A stretch of DNA of 64,000 nt from Crystallibacter sulfonylureivorans_A (GTDB taxonomy: Bacteria > Actinomycetota > Actinomycetes > Actinomycetales > Micrococcaceae): NCBI RefSeq assembly GCF_047607445.1, contig NZ_JBLKRT010000004.1, positions 98,966-162,965 of the forward strand, written 5' to 3'. How positions within the stretch are numbered: the stretch's first letter is position 1; every line of letters begins with the position of its first letter. The notes beneath the pieces were generated by a model. That model worked only from the letters and a program-made list of their open reading frames with translations, had not been told where the DNA came from and searched no databases. Shown one piece after another: positions 58,114 to 64,000 of the stretch. The position numbers and the translations under genes are program-made.

Positions 58114-59142
58114 TTACCTCCCTTGGCTGCACCACTCCAGAAGGCGCTCGACCGGCCATGTGGTGATGATCCTTTCGGCGGGGACGCCGTTTTTTGCAGC
58201 ACGTTCGGCACCGTAGTGGAGGAAATCCAGCTGACCGGGCGCGTGGGCGTCGCTGTCGATACTGAAGAGGCAGCCGGCGTCGAGCGCCAGCTGGATCAGT
58301 TCATCCGGTGGGTCCTGCCGCTCCGGCCGGGAGTTGATTTCGACGGCGACGGCGTTCTCGGCACAGGCGGCAAAGACGCGCTCGGCGTCGAACTCCGATT
58401 GCGGGCGGGTTCCCCGTCCCCCTGTGACCAGCCGTCCGGTGCAGTGGCCCAGCACATTGGTGCGCGGGTTGTTGATGGCGCCAAGCATTCTGCGGGTCAT
58501 TGTGCCGCGGTCGGACCTGAGCTTGGAATGCACGCTAGCGACAACCACGTCCAGCTGGTCAAGCATTTCGGGAGTCTGATCCAGCTCGCCGCTCTCCAGA
58601 ATGTCCGTTTCGATGCCAGTCAACACCCGCAAGCCATCGGACGCGGCGTTGGCCTCCGCAACCAGCTCGAGCTGCCGTGCCAGCCTCTCCTCGCTCAGAC
58701 CGTTGGCGATCGTGAGGTTGGGCGAATGGTCCGTCAGGGCCAGGTAGTCGCGGCCCAGCCAGTGAGCGGCGTCGAACATAGCCTGGGGCGGCGACCCGCC
58801 ATCGGACCAGTCGCTGTGGCAGTGGAGGTCGCCGCGCAGCGCCTGGTGAAGCTCGCGGCCGCCCTCGGCCAGCGGCTCCGCCGAGCGTTCCCGGACCTTC
58901 ACCAGATAAGCTGGCACTTCACCGTCGACCGCCTGCCGAATAACCTCGAAGGTGCTGGCCCCGATCCCCTTCATGTTCTTCAGTCGCCCGCTGCGGGCCC
59001 GTTCGGCCAGTTCGTCAGGTTCCAATTCGGCGGCCACGGCGGCCGCCCTCCGGAACGCCTGCACTTTGAAAGTGGGCGCCAGTTCGCGCTCCAGCCAAAA
59101 GGCGATTTCATTCAGGGCCGCTACAGGATCCATGGGACCCAT
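58114..59142 (-). CDS. PHP-domain hydrolase with helix-hairpin-helix N-terminus (PolX-like)
   Basis: A 342-residue protein. Residues 1-80 are the PolX-type helical and HhH region (IAFWLERELAPTFKVQAFRRAA... LKNMKGIGASTFEVI). The PHP domain (about 100-335) has the metal motifs DLHCHSDWSDGG, LALTDHSP, GIETDI, ASVHS, GHCTGRL and FSIDSDAHAPGQL. It corresponds to the C-terminal part of family X DNA polymerases without the polymerase domain, usually annotated as PHP domain protein; phosphoesterase or 3'-5' exonuclease activity is likely. Confidence 0.9.
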   Translation of the reverse strand: MGPMDPVAALNEIAFWLERELAPTFKVQAFRRAAAVAAELEPDELAERARSGRLKNMKGIGASTFEVIRQAVDGEVPAYLVKVRERSAEPLAEGGRELHQALRGDLHCHSDWSDGGSPPQAMFDAAHWLGRDYLALTDHSPNLTIANGLSEERLARQLELVAEANAASDGLRVLTGIETDILESGELDQTPEMLDQLDVVVASVHSKLRSDRGTMTRRMLGAINNPRTNVLGHCTGRLVTGGRGTRPQSEFDAERVFAACAENAVAVEINSRPERQDPPDELIQLALDAGCLFSIDSDAHAPGQLDFLHYGAERAAKNGVPAERIITTWPVERLLEWCSQGR

Positions 59143-59313
59143 CTTGCCTTCGATCTGCCATGCGGGCCACAGCCCACAGGTTCATGGGTTAGCGGATTCG
59201 CGGCTCAAGGGCTCGCGGGTCCACGGATCATGGGCCCGTGGATCCACGACCTGAGGGCTTGGGGGCCCAAGGCCTCGGGGCCTCGGAGCTTTAGCACTTC
59301 CGGGCGTACAGCC

Positions 59314-60753
59314 TTAAGGACTCAGGGAGGGTACAGCCAATCCGAATTGCTCTTTCAACACCAGCTCTGCGGCCCGGTAACCAGCCATCCCATGCACGCC
59401 GGGGCCAGGAGGTGTTCCGGCGGAGCAGAGATAGACGCCGTGCAGCGGGGTCTGCCATGGCTTGGGGCTCAGGATCGGGCGCGCCGCAAGCTGCGCCATG
59501 GTCACCGCGCCAGTGCCGAAGTCGCCGCCCACATAGTTGGGGTTGTACACCTCGTAATCGGCCGCGGACATGCTCCTGGAGTCCACCACGAGGTCGCTGA
59601 AGCCCGGGGCGGCCCGTTCCAGCGCTGCGGTGATCACCCGCTCCATGTCGCGCCTGGATCCGCGCGGAACATGGCAGTAGGCCCAGAGAACGTGGCCTCC
59701 GGCGGGGGCGCGGGATGGATCAAACTCAGCTGGTTGTGCCGCCAGGATCACCGGATCCTCGGAGTGCCGGCCGCGGGCGATGGCCCGTTCGGACGCCGCA
59801 ATCTGGTCGCGTGTGCCGCCCAGATGCACGGTGCCGGCCCGGCGCAGCTCCGGATGCGCCCACGGGACCGGGCCGGAGAGGATGTAGTCGACTTTGGCGG
59901 CGCCGGGTCCGTAACGGTACCGCCGCAGCGCGTGCGCATAAGCAGCAGGGAGCCGGCCGCCAGCCAGCCCCAGCAAGTCGGTCGGCGCGATATCCAGCAT
60001 GACGGCTTTAGCATCGGTCAGCTGGGCCAGCGAGGTCACCCTATGATCGGTCTCAAGGCCGCCGCCGTGTGCCCGCAGGTCTTGAACCATGGCGTCGATG
60101 ATGGCCTGAGACCCTCCGACGGGCAGGGGGAATCCCACGGCATGCGCCAGCGCTCCGAGCATCAGCCCCGCTCCGGCCGCAGAGAGTCGCCGAACGCCGC
60201 CGGGTGTGTGCGCGGAAACACCAGTCAGAAGGGCCGGTGCGAACTGTTCCTTGAAGCGCAGGTTCCACGCCGGAGAGCCCTGCTCCAGGGTCCTGATCCC
60301 ATACCGAAAGGCCGTGACCGGGTTGGCCGGTATCTGCAACAGCTGGTCCATCGTGAATTCCAACAGGGCATCAGCCCGGTCGACCAGCGGCCGCATCAGC
60401 TGCCGGTAGGCGGCGCCGTCGGCACCCAATCCATCGACGGTCCGGTCCAAGTCGCGGTAGGCGATAGCCGCGGCGGCTCCGTCGATCACCTGGCCGTAGG
60501 AAACCTCGGGCACCAGCAGCTCGAGCCGCTGGTCCAGCCCGAAGTCCCTGAAGAAGGGCGAGGCTGCGGCCATCGGATGCACTGCAGAGCACACGTCATG
60601 CCAGTATCCGGGCTTGATCAGTTCCAGCGTCCGCGCGCCGCCACCAGGTGTGGCCGCCGCCTCGAAGACCGTGACATCCAAGCCGGCCCGCGCCATGATC
60701 ACGGCCGCCGCCAAACCATTCGGCCCGGCGCCGACTACCGCTACGTCCGTCAC
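59314..60753 (-). CDS. FAD-dependent oxidoreductase (phytoene desaturase/CrtI-like family)
   Basis: A 479-residue flavoprotein. The FAD Rossmann motif is VAVVGAGPNGLAAAVIMARAGLDVTVFEA at the N-terminus, and GVYLCSAGTPPGPGVHGMAGYRAAELVL at the C-terminus is the second FAD-contact of the phytoene desaturase-like NAD(P)/FAD-dependent oxidoreductases. This sub-branch (CrtI-like, 480 residues) has no proven substrate. It overlaps the glycosyltransferase gene upstream by 4 bases. Between its stop (59314) and the PHP gene lies a 170-base low-complexity stretch with a weak hairpin. Confidence 0.87.
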   Translation of the reverse strand: MTDVAVVGAGPNGLAAAVIMARAGLDVTVFEAAATPGGGARTLELIKPGYWHDVCSAVHPMAAASPFFRDFGLDQRLELLVPEVSYGQVIDGAAAAIAYRDLDRTVDGLGADGAAYRQLMRPLVDRADALLEFTMDQLLQIPANPVTAFRYGIRTLEQGSPAWNLRFKEQFAPALLTGVSAHTPGGVRRLSAAGAGLMLGALAHAVGFPLPVGGSQAIIDAMVQDLRAHGGGLETDHRVTSLAQLTDAKAVMLDIAPTDLLGLAGGRLPAAYAHALRRYRYGPGAAKVDYILSGPVPWAHPELRRAGTVHLGGTRDQIAASERAIARGRHSEDPVILAAQPAEFDPSRAPAGGHVLWAYCHVPRGSRRDMERVITAALERAAPGFSDLVVDSRSMSAADYEVYNPNYVGGDFGTGAVTMAQLAARPILSPKPWQTPLHGVYLCSAGTPPGPGVHGMAGYRAAELVLKEQFGLAVPSLSP

Positions 60754-62510
60754 GACTCATCTTCCCCTTCCGGCTGTCCGTTCAACCTTGTGCCTTGCGT
60801 GTCCCCGCTGGCAATGCCCGGCCATCGCGACGACGGTCGGAGGGGGTCTATGCCGGTGTCAGAATATTCAGGGGCGACGCCCCCTTCGCCGTCCGCGGAT
60901 TCGACTCGTCCCGCGGGGCGGTGGCCGGATCCCGCGGGGAAGTGCCCGGGCTCCGCCGGGAAGCGGCCGGGCTCCGCCGAGAAGCGGCCGGGCTCCGCCG
61001 AGAAGCGGCCGGGCTCCGCCGAGAAGCGGCCGGGCTCCGCCGGGAAGCGGCCGGGCTTCGCGGAGAAGCGGCAACTCCCAAGCGTCACGCTGTCGAACAC
61101 CGGGAGCACGAACCTGTCGACGGCGCCGTCGAACTCGCCGCCTTGCGGATCATCGGTATCCACGCGCCGGACCGGATCGTGCTCAGGCAGCCAGATCGCC
61201 CTTACCACTTTCGCCATGATGTATACCGTTGCGGCTATATGCGCCAAGACCGCCAGTACGTAGTAAGGCGCGTCCAGGTTCCGCGTTGCCTCCCCGCCGC
61301 TGGTGACCTGGCCCAAGTGCATCCAAATGGCCCACCAGTGCATGACTTCGAAGAACTGCCAGATCAGGAAGTCGCGCCAGCGCGGATGGGCCAGCGCCAC
61401 CAGCGGTACCAGCCAGACCACGAACTGCGGCGAGTACACCTTATTGGTGAGCACAAACGCGGCCACCACCAGGAAAACCAGCGATGCCATCCGCGGACGG
61501 CGCGGCGCGGTCAGTGCCAACACCGCGATCCCGGCGCAGGCTGCCGCGAACAGCAGGAAGGATGCGGTGTTGATGAACTCCGGGCTGAAGACCGGCAACT
61601 GCTGCCGCTGCGCGGTCAGGTTGTAGGCGTACCAGATGGACGAGTAGCCGGCCTCACGCTGACGGCTGTAGTCCAGGAAGTGGAACCAACTGCCGAAGTC
61701 GCGCAGCATGAACGGCAGGTTGGTGGCCAGCCACACCGCAGCCGCGGCAGCTGCGGACGCGGTCAGCGGGCGGTACCGGCCGGTCCGGATTGCCAGCAGC
61801 AGGATGGCTCCGAGGATCAGCACCGGATACAACTTGAGCGCCGCCCCGAGGCCAATGAACACACCGGCCCAAACCGGACGGTGCCTGGCGAACGCAAGCA
61901 TCGCCAATGCCGCCAGCATGGCAGCCCACAGGTCCCAGTTGACCGTCCCGGCCAACACGATGGCCGGTGCCAGCGCCACCATGGCGGCATCCCAGGGCCG
62001 CCGGTGGCTCATGCGCGCCGTGGCAAGCACCGTGACCAGCCAGGCCACGGCCGCCAAGGTGGCGTTGATGTCGAAATAGGCCAGTGCCCGTCCAGGCGAG
62101 ACACCTTCGCCCGGAACCAGCCACGCTGTCGCCCCGGCCAGCAGCCCCAGCAGGACCGGGTATTCAAATGAACTTCCCGCGCTGACGAAGGGCATGACGC
62201 CGTCGGCCAGTCCGCGGGTTTCGAACAGCACCGGCCAGTCCGAGTAACAACCCATGTAGAAGTAGTCCGGCAGCGCCCAACCGTCCAGTCGGCACGGCGT
62301 CTTGACCAGGACCGAGAGCAGCGCGGCGAACGTGGTCAGGATGATCAGCACACGCTCCACGGTGAAGAAACCAGGCGAGACCAGGCCCGGCGCGCTGTGC
62401 CGGCCCAGCGGTCCGCCCACCAGTTCGGTGAACTGCTTGAGGAACGGGTCGTTGCGGCTGGGCACCACAATCCGCAGTGGTCTGCGGCGCGAAGAGCGGG
62501 GCCCGGGCAT
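60750..62510 (-). CDS. GT87-like integral membrane glycosyltransferase
   Basis: A 586-residue GT-C fold protein with about ten to twelve membrane helices between residues 50 and 450. Typical are the first extracytoplasmic loop with Asp residues (PDYFYMGCYSDWPVLFETRGL), FEYPVLLGL, and LVFLVVAAFVLTNKVYSPQFVVWLVPL. Such enzymes use polyprenyl-phosphate mannose to extend lipomannan or glycolipids. After the last helix a soluble tail carries about seven tandem heptapeptides of the GRFSAEP type. The stop overlaps the FAD oxidoreductase start. Confidence 0.85.
   Translation of the reverse strand: MPGPRSSRRRPLRIVVPSRNDPFLKQFTELVGGPLGRHSAPGLVSPGFFTVERVLIILTTFAALLSVLVKTPCRLDGWALPDYFYMGCYSDWPVLFETRGLADGVMPFVSAGSSFEYPVLLGLLAGATAWLVPGEGVSPGRALAYFDINATLAAVAWLVTVLATARMSHRRPWDAAMVALAPAIVLAGTVNWDLWAAMLAALAMLAFARHRPVWAGVFIGLGAALKLYPVLILGAILLLAIRTGRYRPLTASAAAAAAVWLATNLPFMLRDFGSWFHFLDYSRQREAGYSSIWYAYNLTAQRQQLPVFSPEFINTASFLLFAAACAGIAVLALTAPRRPRMASLVFLVVAAFVLTNKVYSPQFVVWLVPLVALAHPRWRDFLIWQFFEVMHWWAIWMHLGQVTSGGEATRNLDAPYYVLAVLAHIAATVYIMAKVVRAIWLPEHDPVRRVDTDDPQGGEFDGAVDRFVLPVFDSVTLGSCRFSAKPGRFPAEPGRFSAEPGRFSAEPGRFSAEPGRFPAEPGHFPAGSGHRPAGRVESADGEGGVAPEYSDTGIDPLRPSSRWPGIASGDTQGTRLNGQPEGEDES
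60933..61072 (-). repeat. 21-bp tandem repeat in the GT87 C-terminal tail
   Basis: About six and a half units of 21 bases (consensus CCGGGCTCCGCCGAGAAGCGG on the plus strand), in frame, encoding the heptapeptide repeat G-R-F-S/P-A-E-P. Two internal units are identical, so expansion looks recent. Confidence 0.9.
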
Positions 62511-62637
62511 GCTCCAAGCGTACTGTCGGCTGCACTATCGGCCACAGACAGGCAGCCGTGGGGCGGGTTGGGTTAAACGTCCGCTGCTGCTCGCCTTCCC
62601 GTAACCTTGGCCACCCCCGGGCGTTACCGGCCCTTCC

Positions 62638-62643
62638 TACCGT
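62638..62643 (+). promoter_or_regulatory. Possible -10 box of a leaderless transcript
   Basis: TACCGT ends 7 bases before the ATG at 62651, and no ribosome site is seen there. This spacing is what leaderless actinobacterial genes show. Confidence 0.3.
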
Positions 62644-62650
62644 GGCTTCA

Positions 62651-64000
62651 ATGAGTTACACCGACCCCCAGGAAGTCCTGGTCGTCATCCCGGCCCGCGG
62701 CGGCTCCAAAGGGATCCCATTCAAGAACCTGAAGCCCGTGGCGGGCCGCAGCCTGGTGGCCCGCGCCGTCGACAGCGCGCTGGCCGCGCCGGCGGTGACC
62801 GACGTCGTCGTCAGCACCGATCATCCGGACATCGCCGCCGAAGCCGAACGCTGCGGCGCCCGCGTGGTGATGCGGCCGGCGGACCTCTCCGGTGACACCG
62901 CCAGCAGCGAATCTGCCGTGCTTCACGTCCTCGCGTCGCTCCCCCAGCCGCCGGCGGTCACGGTTCTGCTGCAGTGCACCTCCCCCTTCATCGATCCGGC
63001 ACACCTGAACGATGCCGTGCTGGACGTGCTGGAGCGCCGCGCCGACGTCACCTTCTCCGTCACCGAAAGCCACGCGTTCCACTGGATGCACGACGACGGC
63101 GGTGCCGTCACCGCCGTCGGGCACAGCGCCGAGGTGCGTCCCCGCCGGCAGGACCGCACACCCCAGTACCGCGAAACCGGCGCGTTCTACGCGATGAGCA
63201 CCGAGGGTTTCCTGGCCCGCAAGCACCGCTTCTTCGGCCGGCTGAAGCTGCAGGAAGTGCCCGCCGAGCACGCGGTTGAAATCGACTCGCTGGAGGACCT
63301 GGCCGTGGTCCGCGCGCTGGCCGACCAGACCACCGCGCCCCGGACCGGCGGCCTCGATGTGGATGCCCTGGTGATGGACTTCGACGGCGTCCACACCGAC
63401 GACCATGCCTTCGTGAATGCCGAGGGCGAGGAATTCGTCCGGGTAAGCCGCGAAGACGGCATGGGAATTTCCCGGCTGCGCCGCACCGGAATCCCCCAAC
63501 TGATTCTGTCCACCGAACGCAACGCGGTGGTCAGCGCCCGGGCGCGGAAGCTCGGCGTCGACGTCCTCCAGGACGTCGCAGACAAAGCCGGGGCCGTCCA
63601 AACCTGGATGGCCGCCCACCGGCTAAATCCCGATCGGGTTGCCTACGTGGGCAACGACGTCAACGACCTGCCCGCCATGGGCGTCGTTGGTTGGCCGGTG
63701 GCTGTGGGCGATGCCCGCGCCGAGGTCAAGGCTGCGGCACGGACTGTGCTGCAGCGCCATGGCGGCGAAGGCGCGGTCCGCGAGGTCTGCGAACTCATCC
63801 TCGCCGCACGCAGCGGTGCCGCCGACGAAGGCGGCCGCCACGAACAAGCCACAGCAACAACAGAAAGAGTGCAGCCCATGACTACCGAAGCTACCGTTTC
63901 GAACTCTGTCCCCGCCGGTGCGCCGGCTCCCGTCGCGATCGGTGACGTGCAGGTCGGTGCCGGGCAGCCGGTCTATGTGATCGGCGAGATCGGGATTAAC
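62651..64000 (+). CDS. Fused N-acylneuraminate cytidylyltransferase, HAD phosphatase and NeuB synthase (partial)
   Basis: An uninterrupted frame of 450 codons that runs off the right edge. Residues 1-235: CMP-sialic acid synthetase (NeuA), with VVIPARGGSKGIPFKNLKP, LLQCTSPFIDP and YRETGAFYAMS. Residues 240-400: a KdsC/NeuA-type HAD phosphatase, with DFDGVHTDD (Asp 243, Asp 245), LILSTERN and VGNDVNDLPAMG. From about 410: MTTEATVSNSVPAG, then QPVYVIGEIGIN, the start of an N-acetylneuraminate synthase (NeuB). No stop separates the parts; an ATG at 63878 is in frame. The product should activate nonulosonic (sialic-like) acids for cell-surface glycans. The gene diverges from the GT87 gene. Confidence 0.87.
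   Translation, partial: MSYTDPQEVLVVIPARGGSKGIPFKNLKPVAGRSLVARAVDSALAAPAVTDVVVSTDHPDIAAEAERCGARVVMRPADLSGDTASSESAVLHVLASLPQPPAVTVLLQCTSPFIDPAHLNDAVLDVLERRADVTFSVTESHAFHWMHDDGGAVTAVGHSAEVRPRRQDRTPQYRETGAFYAMSTEGFLARKHRFFGRLKLQEVPAEHAVEIDSLEDLAVVRALADQTTAPRTGGLDVDALVMDFDGVHTDDHAFVNAEGEEFVRVSREDGMGISRLRRTGIPQLILSTERNAVVSARARKLGVDVLQDVADKAGAVQTWMAAHRLNPDRVAYVGNDVNDLPAMGVVGWPVAVGDARAEVKAAARTVLQRHGGEGAVREVCELILAARSGAADEGGRHEQATATTERVQPMTTEATVSNSVPAGAPAPVAIGDVQVGAGQPVYVIGEIGIN

Noticed and set aside
59143..59313. Possible terminator or repeat element in the low-complexity gap before the PHP gene
   Set aside because: A CCACGG/CCGTGG pairing exists, but the sequence is simple GC-rich repeats and the stem is too weak to call.
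57901..61263. 1120-codon plus-strand frame opposite the PHP and FAD oxidoreductase genes
   Set aside because: Overlaps two well-conserved minus-strand genes; its sequence has no recognisable domain and antisense-like composition.
62648..63619. A 323-codon minus-strand frame opposite the NeuA-HAD gene
   Set aside because: It is the mirror of a strongly conserved plus-strand protein, is rich in Gly, His, Gln and Arg, and shows no domain.
1..64000. tRNA genes, CRISPR arrays, prophage or insertion sequences
   Set aside because: No T-loop-like GGTTCGAATCC in a cloverleaf setting, no regularly spaced repeats with unique spacers, and no transposase or phage proteins were found by eye.

Overview
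The window is high-GC, densely coded DNA with ssb/rpsF order, GTG starts, strong GGAGG ribosome sites, a TPP-riboswitch ykoFEDC transporter, a DUF222/HNH protein and topaquinone amine oxidase genes. Together these point to an actinobacterium of the Micrococcaceae, most likely Arthrobacter sensu lato. This assignment is inference from gene content. I saw no transposase, integrase, CRISPR array, rRNA or tRNA.

Layout. 1-4640: the 5' end of ssb, then rpsF, then a four-gene operon pairing an ABC-2 exporter with a NarL-type two-component system. 4981-10363: a thiamine/HMP uptake operon behind a TPP riboswitch (ykoF-ykoE-ykoD-ykoC) that ends, by overlap, in a flavin-dependent monooxygenase. 10404-16948: a TetR/DUF4287 pair with two palindromic operators, a GntR-MHS transporter-FMN hydroxyacid dehydrogenase unit, a small P-loop kinase and membrane proteins. 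17020-23591: methyltransferase, MFS exporter, ABC-F protein, a Cys-rich copper storage-like protein, a ketopantoate reductase-like gene and a membrane protein.

23667-44453 is a roughly 21-kb catabolic region and the most interesting part of the window. It holds a copper/topaquinone amine oxidase, an APC permease, an ALDH-NCS1 permease-M20 hydrolase operon and a TetR regulator. Next comes a tightly overlapping seven-gene operon: flavin reductase, HpaB-type monooxygenase, RidA, DUF1028, M20 hydrolase, aspartase and a ureohydrolase. A LysR gene is followed by a divergent M20 hydrolase with a polar amino acid ABC transporter. Read as one pathway, these steps match the known chemistry of histamine catabolism: amine to imidazole acetaldehyde, imidazole acetate, ring oxidation and opening, formiminoaspartate, aspartate and fumarate. 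The monooxygenase would then belong to the HpaB class. A tyramine/4-hydroxyphenylacetate route is the main alternative.

44555-64000: zinc alcohol dehydrogenase, a large LuxR regulator, an FAH-family hydrolase, a CDF transporter coupled to a short solute-binding lipoprotein, a second two-component system divergent from an FtsX/MacB-type ABC exporter, a DUF222/HNH protein, a PHP hydrolase, an FAD oxidoreductase coupled to a GT87-like mannosyltransferase, and at the right edge an open frame joining CMP-sialic acid synthetase, HAD phosphatase and the start of a NeuB synthase without any stop codon.

A recurring oddity is short tandem repeats placed at, or running through, the 3' ends of genes (ABC-F, the copper storage-like gene, GT87) and in protein linkers (YkoD, LuxR, DUF222).
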